Assembly (NCBI GenBank): GCA_016283605.1
Contig: JAEENF010000190.1
Span: forward strand, 1 to 23,891
Length of the DNA: 23,891 bases
DNA from: Prevotella sp.
GTDB lineage: Bacteria; Bacteroidota; Bacteroidia; Bacteroidales; Bacteroidaceae
Direction: 5' to 3'
Part shown: in pieces, positions 15,331 to 22,625 of the stretch
Numbering within the stretch: the first letter of the stretch is position 1
Layout of the letters: every line of letters begins with the position of its first letter
Notes under the pieces: model-generated
Seen by the model: only the letters and a program-made list of their open reading frames with translations
Database searches by the model: none
What the model was told of the DNA's origin: nothing
Made by a program: the position numbers and the translations under genes

Positions 15331-16424
15331 TCAAGCAACTCAAGGCATTCACGGTAAATCTTGTGGCGGGGGCTAATGTGGCCACCGTCATCTTGATGTT
15401 ATGCGCAGGCTATTCCGACAGACTGAATCCTGCGGATTATCCCTTGTTGTCTTTTCTGGGCATCACCTTTCCCGTCTTCCTCTTCGTCAATTTGCTATTC
15501 CTTTTCTTCTGGCTCACTTTTAAGTGGCGGAAGGCATGGATACCTGTCGTGGGCTATCTGTTGGTCTACTTCCCACTGACCATCTACATGCCCATGAACC
15601 TGAAGCACGACACTTCTGACGATGCCCTTAAACTGATTTCCTATAATGTCTGCTCCTATGGCGGCAACTGGAAATACGAAAACGGCTTCGATACCGTCTA
15701 CAACTATCTGAAGCGTCAAAAGGCAGATATTGTCTGCCTACAGGAGGATATCGATTCCTGGCGCAGATTTGTGTTTATCCGATACCAGAAGATCTATCCC
15801 TACAACGACACCACCATCTTCTGCAATACAGCTCAGAATTTGAATGGTGTCGGTATCCACACGCGCTTCCCCATCCTTAAGAAAGAGCGCATCCCCTATA
15901 AGTCTGCAGCCAACGGCTCTGTAGCCTATTACCTGAAGTTGGATAACGGCGATACGCTGTTGGTCATCAACAACCATCTGGAAGGAACCCATCTCTCCAG
16001 TGAAGACCGCGATAACTACAAACGGATGCTCAAAGGGAAGATGGAGCGAGATACGGTCAAAGCAGAGTCGATGCTTCTGGTCAATAAGCTGGGTTCCGCA
16101 GCAGCCAAACGAGCCCCTCAGGCAGAAGCCGTACACCGATATGTCCAAGAGCATAGTCAATATCCCATCATCGTGTGCGGTGACTTCAACGACAACCCCA
16201 TTTCCTACTCCCGTCGGACCATCGCCGAGGGTCTCCAGGACTGTTTTGTGGAGACCGGAAGAGGCATCGGTTTGTCATATAATCAGAAAGGGTTTTGGGT
16301 GAGGATTGATCACATTTTGTGCTCTAAACATTTCATGCCCCAAAATTGTGAAATCGACGACAAAATGGACGCAAGTGACCATTATCCTATCATTTCTTGG
16401 TTAAAAATGGGGGATAATGAATAA
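15327..16424 (+). CDS. Membrane-anchored endonuclease/exonuclease/phosphatase (EEP) family protein
   Basis: The 365-residue protein has three N-terminal membrane segments (about 10-30, 37-64 and 72-90), then an EEP (DNase I-like) domain. Expected metal and catalytic residues are N107 (ISYNVCSYGG), E140 (IVCLQED), H217 (VINNHLEGTH), D286 and N288 (VCGDFNDNP), D328 (RIDHIL) and H352 (ASDHYP). EEP members hydrolyse phosphodiesters or phosphomonoesters in nucleic acids, inositol phosphates or lipids; the substrate cannot be told from sequence. From the positive residues around the membrane segments, the catalytic domain is probably on the periplasmic side, but this is inference. It overlaps the rhomboid gene by 4 bases (ATGA). 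No terminator is evident after it. Confidence 0.88.
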   Translation: MIKQLKAFTVNLVAGANVATVILMLCAGYSDRLNPADYPLLSFLGITFPVFLFVNLLFLFFWLTFKWRKAWIPVVGYLLVYFPLTIYMPMNLKHDTSDDALKLISYNVCSYGGNWKYENGFDTVYNYLKRQKADIVCLQEDIDSWRRFVFIRYQKIYPYNDTTIFCNTAQNLNGVGIHTRFPILKKERIPYKSAANGSVAYYLKLDNGDTLLVINNHLEGTHLSSEDRDNYKRMLKGKMERDTVKAESMLLVNKLGSAAAKRAPQAEAVHRYVQEHSQYPIIVCGDFNDNPISYSRRTIAEGLQDCFVETGRGIGLSYNQKGFWVRIDHILCSKHFMPQNCEIDDKMDASDHYPIISWLKMGDNE

Positions 16425-16473
16425 AAAAAGTGCGATTTTCGGCGATAAATTTTCCCACTTGAAGAAAAATGCC

Positions 16474-16481
16474 TATATTTG
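16474..16481 (+). promoter_or_regulatory. Promoter -7 box (TATATTTG) for secDF
   Basis: TATATTTG matches the Bacteroidota consensus, 57 bases before the secDF ATG. The leader (about 16488-16538) is A-rich and has no Shine-Dalgarno sequence. No clear -33 TTTG is present at the right spacing. Confidence 0.6.
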
Positions 16482-16538
16482 CACGCTAAAATGTACGCGA
16501 ACAGAATAAATAACAAATAAATAACATCAAAAATCAAA

Positions 16539-19500
16539 ATGCAAAACAAAGGAATTGTAAAATTTATCGCAGTGCTTCTGGTTCTCGTGTGCTGCTTCTA
16601 CCTTTCCTTCTCATTCGTAACACGCCATTACGAAAGTAAGGCTGCTGCTATGGGTGAGGAGGCAGGTGCAGAGTACCTCGATTCAATCAACAACGAGAAG
16701 GTGTATTTAGGCATCTATTCTCTGAAGCAGTGCCGTGAGATGGAAATTGGCCTGGGTCTTGACCTGAAAGGCGGTATGAACGTGATTCTTGAGGTATCAG
16801 TACCTGATGTGGTTGACGTGCTCGCTGACCACAAGACTGACCCCACCTACAAGAAGGCGATGGAACTCGCCAAGAAGGAGGAAGAGACCAGTCAGGATGA
16901 TTTCGTCTCTCTGTTCGTAAAGTATTGGAAACAAGAAGCCCAGGGTCGTCCCCTCGCTGCTATCTTCGCTACCCAGCAGATGAAGGGTAAGGTAAGTACC
17001 TCTTCTACCGATTCAGAGGTAGAGCGCGCTATCCGCGACGAGGTACAGAATGCCGTAGACAACTCATTCAACGTAGTTCGTAACCGTATCGATAAGTTCG
17101 GTGTCGTTCAGCCCAACATCCAGAAGCTCGAAGGCCAGAGTGGCCGTATCATGGTCGAGATGCCTGGTATCAAGGAGCCTGAGCGTGTTCGTAAACTCCT
17201 CCAGGGTTCTGCCAACCTCGAGTTCTGGGAGACCTACAACAGTCAGGAGATTACCCCGTTGCTCTCACAGCTGAACCAGCGTTATGCTGCTCAGGGTGGT
17301 CAGGTCACTGAGGCTGACACTGCACAGGTAGCTGCTGCTGACACTACTGCCGTTGCTGCTGCAGAGGCTGTTGCCGACACGGCAAAGGCTGCTGCTGGTG
17401 ACCTCGCTGCCAAGCTGGCCAAGAAGGACGCCAAGAATACTATCGACGCCAAGGCTGCTGAGCTGGCCAAGAAGCAGAATCCTCTGTTCTCGATCTTCCA
17501 GCCCACACAGGGTAACACCCTCGCCGTTGTTGGTTATGCCAACGCCCGTGATACCGCTGAGATCAACAAGATTATCTACTCTGATCTTGCTGCCCGCATC
17601 TTCCCTGCAGAGTTGAAGCTCCGTTGGGGTGCTAAGGCTGAGGACTTCGGAGGTCAGAATACTAAGGGCGAGATCTTCGAGCTCTATGCCTTGAAGATTA
17701 CCGAGCCTAATGGTCGCGCTCCGCTGGAGGGTGATGTCATCACCAACGGTAAAGACGACTTCGACCAGATGGGTCATCCCTGTGTATCGATGCAGATGAA
17801 CTCTGACGGTGCACGCCGCTGGAGTCAGATCACCAAGCAGAACATCGGTAAGGCCGTAGCCATCGTGCTCGACGACGCCGTTTACTCTGCTCCCCGTATC
17901 CTCACTCAGATCGACGGTGGTAACTCACAGATCACTGGTAACTTCACCATTGAGGATACCAAAGACCTCGCAAACACACTGAACTCTGGTAAGATGCCGG
18001 CTCCTACCCGTATCGTACAGGAGGAGGTTGTAGGTCCTTCACTGGGTGCTCAGTCCATCCAGCAGGGTATCATCTCGTTCATCGTGGCCTTCGTGCTGCT
18101 GATGATCTACATGATCATGCTTTACGGCTTTATCCCAGGTATTCTCTCGGATATCGCCCTGCTGTTCAACCTGTTCTTCACACTGGGTATCCTGACCTCG
18201 TTCCAGGCTGCTCTGACGATGCCTGGTATCGCCGGTATCGTACTGACGCTGGGTACTGCTGTGGATGCTAACGTGCTGATTTACGAGCGTATTAAGGAAG
18301 AGCTGAAGAAGGGTCTCAGCGTGAAGGAATCTCTGAACAAGGGTTATGCTAACGCCTTCAGCGCCATCTTCGACTCTAACTTCACATCTCTGATCACAGG
18401 TATCATCCTGCTTTACTTCGGTACAGGTCCTGTGAAGGGTTTCGCCACCACTTGGATCATCGGTATCTGTGTATCGTTCTTCACCGCTGTGTTCATGACA
18501 CGTCTGGTTTACGACTACATGCTCTCTAAGGACAAGTGGACGAACCTCACCTTTGTCACAGGTTACTCTAAGAACCTCATGCAGAATGCCAAGTACAACT
18601 TCATGGGTATGTACAAAAAGACCTATACCCTCTGGGGCGCACTCGCACTGATCTGCATCGGTTCGTTCTTCGTACGTGGTTTGAGCCAGAGCATTGACTT
18701 CACCGGTGGTCGTAACTACGTGGTGACCCTCGATAAGGTAACTCCCGTTGAGGATGTACGTAAGGCTATGGCTGGTGCTTTCATCAACACCATGGGTGAG
18801 AAGGCTCAGCAGGAGGCTAATACCTCTGTCATCGCTCTGGGTACTGACGGTAAGACCGTTCGTATCTCTACCAACTGGGATATCGAGTCGAACAATCCTG
18901 AGGTCGACGACAAGGCTGAGGACATCCTCTTCAACGCACTGAAGAAGGCAGGTCTCGTGAGCCAGGAGAACGTTGACAAGTTCAAGAATCCTGATGTCCG
19001 CGAGGGTGGTTCTATCATCAGCTCTGCAAAGGTAGGTCCTTCTGTTGCTAAGGATATCACTCACGGTGCTATCATCAGCGTATTCATCGCCCTGATTGCC
19101 ATCTTCCTCTACATTCTGCTGCGTTTCCGCAACCTCGCCTTCTCTGTAGGTGCTGTGGCTGCACTCGCTCTCGATGCACTGCTCGTGATTGGTGTTTACT
19201 CACTCTGCTGGGGTTGGGTACCCATGTCACTGGAGATCGACCAGGTGTTCATTGGTGCTATCCTGACGGTGATCGGTTACTCTATCAACGATAAGGTGGT
19301 GGTATTCGACCGTATCCGTGAAAACCTCGGACTCTATGCTAAGCGCGATCGTCAGCAGTTGTTCAACGACTCGCTGAACCAGACGCTGGCTCGTACCATC
19401 AACACCTCAGTGACGACCTTGATCGTGCTGTTGGCTATCTTCATCCTCGGTGGTGATAGCATCCGCTCGTTCTCCTTCGCCATGATCCTGGGTGTTGTCT

Positions 19501-19595
19501 TTGGTACACTCAGTTCTCTCTTCATCGCTGCTCCTACGGCTTATCTCACGATGGGTCGTACCATCAAGGACGATGAAGTTGCTGAAAGCAAGTAA
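16539..19595 (+). CDS. secDF: Fused protein translocase subunit SecDF
   Basis: SecD and SecF assist protein export through SecYEG, pulling the substrate on the periplasmic side using the proton gradient. Here both are one 1018-residue protein, as is normal in Bacteroidota. The SecD half has an N-terminal membrane segment (about 8-27), the motif GLDLKGG (73-79), a large periplasmic region, then a membrane cluster from about 505 (IISFIVAFVLLMIYMIMLYG) with GTAVDANVLIYERIKEELKKG. The SecF half starts at about 690 with the matching motif IDFTGG (719-724) and ends with GYSINDKVVVFDRIRENL. An Ala/Lys/Asp-rich low-complexity stretch (about residues 257-315) interrupts the SecD periplasmic domain. 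It has its own promoter box and a strong terminator after it. Confidence 0.97.
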   Translation: MQNKGIVKFIAVLLVLVCCFYLSFSFVTRHYESKAAAMGEEAGAEYLDSINNEKVYLGIYSLKQCREMEIGLGLDLKGGMNVILEVSVPDVVDVLADHKTDPTYKKAMELAKKEEETSQDDFVSLFVKYWKQEAQGRPLAAIFATQQMKGKVSTSSTDSEVERAIRDEVQNAVDNSFNVVRNRIDKFGVVQPNIQKLEGQSGRIMVEMPGIKEPERVRKLLQGSANLEFWETYNSQEITPLLSQLNQRYAAQGGQVTEADTAQVAAADTTAVAAAEAVADTAKAAAGDLAAKLAKKDAKNTIDAKAAELAKKQNPLFSIFQPTQGNTLAVVGYANARDTAEINKIIYSDLAARIFPAELKLRWGAKAEDFGGQNTKGEIFELYALKITEPNGRAPLEGDVITNGKDDFDQMGHPCVSMQMNSDGARRWSQITKQNIGKAVAIVLDDAVYSAPRILTQIDGGNSQITGNFTIEDTKDLANTLNSGKMPAPTRIVQEEVVGPSLGAQSIQQGIISFIVAFVLLMIYMIMLYGFIPGILSDIALLFNLFFTLGILTSFQAALTMPGIAGIVLTLGTAVDANVLIYERIKEELKKGLSVKESLNKGYANAFSAIFDSNFTSLITGIILLYFGTGPVKGFATTWIIGICVSFFTAVFMTRLVYDYMLSKDKWTNLTFVTGYSKNLMQNAKYNFMGMYKKTYTLWGALALICIGSFFVRGLSQSIDFTGGRNYVVTLDKVTPVEDVRKAMAGAFINTMGEKAQQEANTSVIALGTDGKTVRISTNWDIESNNPEVDDKAEDILFNALKKAGLVSQENVDKFKNPDVREGGSIISSAKVGPSVAKDITHGAIISVFIALIAIFLYILLRFRNLAFSVGAVAALALDALLVIGVYSLCWGWVPMSLEIDQVFIGAILTVIGYSINDKVVVFDRIRENLGLYAKRDRQQLFNDSLNQTLARTINTSVTTLIVLLAIFILGGDSIRSFSFAMILGVVFGTLSSLFIAAPTAYLTMGRTIKDDEVAESK

Positions 19596-19612
19596 TTCGT
19601 ATACTATATTTA

Positions 19613-19646
19613 AAGGCTGCACTCCCTTTGCGCGGAGTGCAGCCTT
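19613..19646 (+). terminator. Rho-independent terminator after secDF
   Basis: AAGGCTGCACTCC (19613-19625) pairs perfectly with GGAGTGCAGCCTT (19634-19646), a 13-bp stem followed by CTTTCT. It lies 17 bases after the secDF stop and 22 bases before the lipoprotein start. That leaves little room for a separate promoter for the next gene. Confidence 0.8.
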
Positions 19647-19668
19647 CTTTCTAAAAACCCGAAACAAG

Positions 19669-20298
19669 ATGAAAAAGCTATTATTTTCCGTAACAGTTCT
19701 CGCCGTCCTGACGGTGATGTTCTCATGCAAAGGCGCTGGTAACAAAGATCAGCAGGCCTCCACATTGGCCGACAGCATCTCTACAGAAGTAAATGCTGAC
19801 GAGCAAGACGATTACGACCAGACCTCTTCTTCCATCGATGCGCAGAAGATTATTGGCACGTGGAAGACCAAGTCGCCCGTCTTAGGCACTGAAGGTGCAA
19901 ATATCACGATCAACTTTGAGGAAGAAGACGTCACGTTGAATATGAACGTGCGCAAGAGCATTGGTGGCATCGGCAGTTGCTCTACCACTGTCAGTGTGCC
20001 TGGCACCTATTCACTCAATGCCAACCAGGAGATCGAATGGGAGTTCTATCTTGAGGAAGCCGAGATGGGCAAACTCAATGCCAGCTTCACAGAGGATGCC
20101 AAAGATGAGATCTACTTCACTCCTGGCACTGAAAGCACCTATCGTGGTCGTATGCGCAACAAGGTGATGGAAGAGGTGACGAAAATCGTCAACACCTGTC
20201 GCGACCTCAGTCCCCTACCCCTACGACGTATCACAGCGAAGAAACTCATCTTCGACCTTGATGGTCGTGAGTTCATCTTCAGCCGCGTAGAAGAATAA
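19669..20298 (+). CDS. Small lipoprotein of unknown function
   Basis: The 209-residue product has a lipoprotein signal peptide: KK at 2-3, a hydrophobic stretch, and the lipobox ending FSC with C20 as the acylated residue. A linker rich in Q, D, E and S follows (about 21-58). The rest (about 60-209) is rich in alternating polar and hydrophobic residues, with IIGTWKTKSP near its start; this could be a lipocalin-like beta fold, but the match is only impressionistic. I do not recognise a family. The ATG at 19669 is chosen because it begins the signal peptide; the frame is open further upstream into secDF but that part is an out-of-frame shadow. It follows the secDF terminator closely and is convergent with tRNA-Arg. 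Confidence 0.82.
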   Translation: MKKLLFSVTVLAVLTVMFSCKGAGNKDQQASTLADSISTEVNADEQDDYDQTSSSIDAQKIIGTWKTKSPVLGTEGANITINFEEEDVTLNMNVRKSIGGIGSCSTTVSVPGTYSLNANQEIEWEFYLEEAEMGKLNASFTEDAKDEIYFTPGTESTYRGRMRNKVMEEVTKIVNTCRDLSPLPLRRITAKKLIFDLDGREFIFSRVEE

Positions 20299-20321
20299 AT
20301 CAAGAATAAAACCTTTGGGGG

Positions 20322-20393
20322 TACCCCGACCGAGAATCGAACTCGGAACTAAGCTTTAGGAGAGCCTTGTTATATCCATTTAACTATCAGGGC
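20322..20393 (-). tRNA. tRNA-Arg (anticodon CCT)
   Basis: On the minus strand the 72-base cloverleaf has acceptor strands GCCCTGA and TCGGGGT (with G-T wobbles), discriminator A, and no encoded CCA (CCCC follows). The D arm is GTTA...TAAC. The anticodon stem AGGCT/AGCTT encloses the loop CTCCTAA, giving anticodon CCT for the AGG codon. The T stem CCGAG/CTCGG is perfect around TTCGATT. A promoter box lies 17 bases upstream. Confidence 0.92.
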
Positions 20394-20410
20394 ATGTCGT
20401 AAAGACGGTG

Positions 20411-20418
20411 CAAAGGTA
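20411..20418 (-). promoter_or_regulatory. Promoter -7 box (TACCTTTG) for tRNA-Arg
   Basis: The minus strand reads TACCTTTG, fitting the Bacteroidota consensus, 17 bases before the tRNA 5' end. The outer end of PE4 begins 4 bases upstream, so the likely -33 region falls inside that palindrome. Confidence 0.65.
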
Positions 20419-20422
20419 CGAT

Positions 20423-20530
20423 TTTTTAACGACATCTTGGGCAACTAAGACAACTTTTTTATAAAAAATATGAGATTCTACTCTGTTTTTTCAAAAAAGC
20501 TATCTTAGTTGTTTTTGTTGTCGTTAAAAA
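20423..20530 (-). repeat. Palindromic intergenic element PE4 (AT-rich core variant)
   Basis: The outer arms TTTTTAACGACA (20423-20434) and TGTCGTTAAAAA (20519-20530) pair over 12 bp. After a symmetrical 7-base internal loop, CAACTAAGA (20442-20450) pairs with TCTTAGTTG (20503-20511). The core differs from the other copies: it has two small A/T hairpins, TTTTTTATAAAAAA and TTTTTTCAAAAAA, and no GACGACA-type stem. It starts 8 bases after the OPT transporter stop and ends just upstream of the tRNA-Arg promoter box. Confidence 0.75.
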
Positions 20531-20538
20531 CTTCTGCG

Positions 20539-22518
20539 TCATTTTGAGGTTTTCGTGGCACGGATGAAGTAAGCAATGAGTAAGATGTATGCGAGGAGCG
20601 AGCAAACCTCTGAGAGCGGATTAGCGAGCCACGACTCACTCACAGGGTTAAACCCTCCGAAGCGTAGCAGGGCACTAATGACACCCATCAAGGCTCCTCC
20701 GGCGATGAAACCAGAAGCAAGCAATGTACCCTTCTCACCTCGGGCCTCATTGACGGTCTTATCCTTCGAACGACTGGTGACATACCAGTTCACAGCACCT
20801 CCGATAACCAACGGTACATTCAGTTCCAGAGGGATGAACATACCAAGAGCGAAAGCCAGTGCAGGAACCTTGCAGAGTGTGAGAATAATGGCGATAGCCG
20901 CACCAATGGCATAGAGTACCCAAGGTGCTCCCACACCGTTCATCAGAGGATCGATGACCGCAGCCATCGCATTCGCCTGAGGCGCAGCGAGTTGTCCGGA
21001 GGCAAAGCCATAGGTCTCGTTGAGCAGCATCATCACACCACCCACCGTTGCCGCAGAGACGAGTGTACCCAGGAACTTCCACGTCTCCTGTTTTCTGGGT
21101 GTCGTACCCAACCAATAACCGATCTTCAGGTCTGTGATAAATGCCCCCGCCATCGAAAGTGCCGTACAGACGACACCACCCATGATCAACGCAGCCACCA
21201 TTCCGCTGGTACCCTGCAGACCTACGCCCACCATTACCACAGAGGCGAGGATAAGCGTCATCAGCGTCATACCGCTCACAGGATTCGAGCCCACGATAGC
21301 GATGGCATTCGCTGCAACAGTCGTGAAGAGGAAAGCGATGACAGCCACCAGGATGATCGCCACCAATGCCTGCAACATATTACCGTCCATCACGCCGAAC
21401 CAGAAGAACAAGAATGTAATCACAATCGTCACCATCGAGGCGATGGCGATGAACTTAAACGGCAGATCCCGTTCCGTACGCTGCTGTGCCACAGCAGCCT
21501 CACCGCCACCTTTCATCTCCTTCGCCGCCAGCGATACTGCCCCTTTGATGATGCCCCACGACTTGATAATACCAATGATACCAGCCATTGCGATACCGCC
21601 GATACCTATCGACTTGCCGTAGGCCTTGAAGATCTGTTCTGGCGACATCTCGCCCACCGTCATCGTGATCGAGGGATCCCACTGGTTCAACACCTCTGAG
21701 CCGAAAATCAGGGAGAGTCCAGGCACAATGAGCCACCAGACGGACAGTGATCCCAACGTAATGATCAGCGCATACTTAAAGCCGATGATATAGCCGAGAC
21801 CCAATACGGCGGCACCTGTATTCACCTTAAACACAAGCTTCGCCTGGTCAGCCAACGCCTGTCCCCACTCTACCACACGCGAGGTAAAATTCTCGTTCCA
21901 CCAACCGAAGGTAGCCACGATAAAGTCGTAAAGACCGCCGATGATACCAGCCATCAGCAAAGGCTTTGCCTGATTGCCGCCCTTGGCCCCACTCACCAGC
22001 ACCTGTGTCGTTGCCGTTGCCTCAGGGAACGGATACTTGCCGTGCATATCCGAGACAAAGTACTTTCTGAATGGTATCAGGAACAAGATGCCGATGATAC
22101 CACCCAACAGCGACGCTATGAAAATCTTCAGGAACGATGCCGACATCTCAGGATACTTTGCCTGCAGGATATAGATGGCCGGCAGGGTGAAGATCGCACC
22201 TGCCACCACAGCACCTGAACAGGCACCTATCGACTGGATGATCACATTCTCACCCAACGCCTTCGAGCGTTTCGCAGCCGTCGACACGCCTACCGCGATA
22301 ATCGCAATGGGGATGGCGGCCTCGAACACCTGTCCTACCTTCAGTCCCAAATAAGCGGCAGCTGCCGAAAAGAGCATCGCCATGAGCACACCCCAGGTCA
22401 CTGACCAACCGTTTACCTCAGGATACTGTCCCTGTGGCGACATCATCGGTTCATACTTCTCACCTTCTTTCAGTTCCCGAAATGCATTATCGGGCAATTG
22501 AGTCTTCATTTCTTCCAT
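20539..22518 (-). CDS. OPT-family oligopeptide transporter
   Basis: The 659-residue protein is almost entirely hydrophobic, with about 14-16 membrane segments, matching prokaryotic members of the OPT family. These are secondary transporters of peptides or metal chelates, probably proton-coupled. The first membrane segment SVTWGVLMAMLFSAAAAYLG followed by LKVGQVFEAAIPIAIIAVG and the motif GSNPVSGMT (around residue 407) are characteristic. The N-terminal tail (METQ-like, hydrophilic, about 35 residues) is cytoplasmic. ATG at 22518 is the chosen start; M4 is an alternative. It lies downstream of patB across PE5 and is followed by PE4. The substrate is not predictable. Confidence 0.92.
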   Translation of the reverse strand: MEEMKTQLPDNAFRELKEGEKYEPMMSPQGQYPEVNGWSVTWGVLMAMLFSAAAAYLGLKVGQVFEAAIPIAIIAVGVSTAAKRSKALGENVIIQSIGACSGAVVAGAIFTLPAIYILQAKYPEMSASFLKIFIASLLGGIIGILFLIPFRKYFVSDMHGKYPFPEATATTQVLVSGAKGGNQAKPLLMAGIIGGLYDFIVATFGWWNENFTSRVVEWGQALADQAKLVFKVNTGAAVLGLGYIIGFKYALIITLGSLSVWWLIVPGLSLIFGSEVLNQWDPSITMTVGEMSPEQIFKAYGKSIGIGGIAMAGIIGIIKSWGIIKGAVSLAAKEMKGGGEAAVAQQRTERDLPFKFIAIASMVTIVITFLFFWFGVMDGNMLQALVAIILVAVIAFLFTTVAANAIAIVGSNPVSGMTLMTLILASVVMVGVGLQGTSGMVAALIMGGVVCTALSMAGAFITDLKIGYWLGTTPRKQETWKFLGTLVSAATVGGVMMLLNETYGFASGQLAAPQANAMAAVIDPLMNGVGAPWVLYAIGAAIAIILTLCKVPALAFALGMFIPLELNVPLVIGGAVNWYVTSRSKDKTVNEARGEKGTLLASGFIAGGALMGVISALLRFGGFNPVSESWLANPLSEVCSLLAYILLIAYFIRATKTSK

Positions 22519-22541
22519 ATAATCTATACATTTATAATCTT

Positions 22542-22625
22542 AACGACAACTATGACAACTTGGACAACTATTTTCATTGTCGTCATTGACGACATCATGT
22601 TGTCTTAGTTGTCAAAGTTGTCGTT
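22542..22625 (-). repeat. Palindromic intergenic element PE5, containing the patB stop codon
   Basis: Read on the minus strand, this 84-base element has the left arm AACGACAAC-TTT-GACAAC-TAA-GACAAC and the right arm GTTGTC-CAA-GTTGTC-ATA-GTTGTCGTT. The core has one hairpin, TGTCGTC-ATT-GACGACA (22578-22594). The last three sense codons (CGA CAA CTT) and TGA stop of patB are formed by the left arm. It ends 23 bases before the OPT start codon. It is the most symmetrical copy. Confidence 0.87.

Noticed and set aside
18039..19064. A 341-codon open frame antisense to secDF
   Set aside because: Shadow frame of a highly biased gene; no motif, and the sense strand encodes conserved SecD/SecF segments throughout.
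19492..19668. Upstream extension of the lipoprotein frame into secDF
   Set aside because: It would overlap secDF out of frame and run through the terminator; the internal ATG at 19669 begins a clear lipoprotein signal peptide.
20317..20327. GGGGGTACCCC palindrome at the tRNA-Arg 3' end as a processing or attachment site
   Set aside because: It is only five base pairs around the discriminator base, with no integrase or direct repeat nearby; probably chance overlap of the acceptor stem with a C-run.
20992..21699. A 235-codon plus-strand open frame inside the OPT gene
   Set aside because: The translation is H/R/D/T-rich without any family pattern, while the minus strand encodes continuous membrane segments of the transporter.
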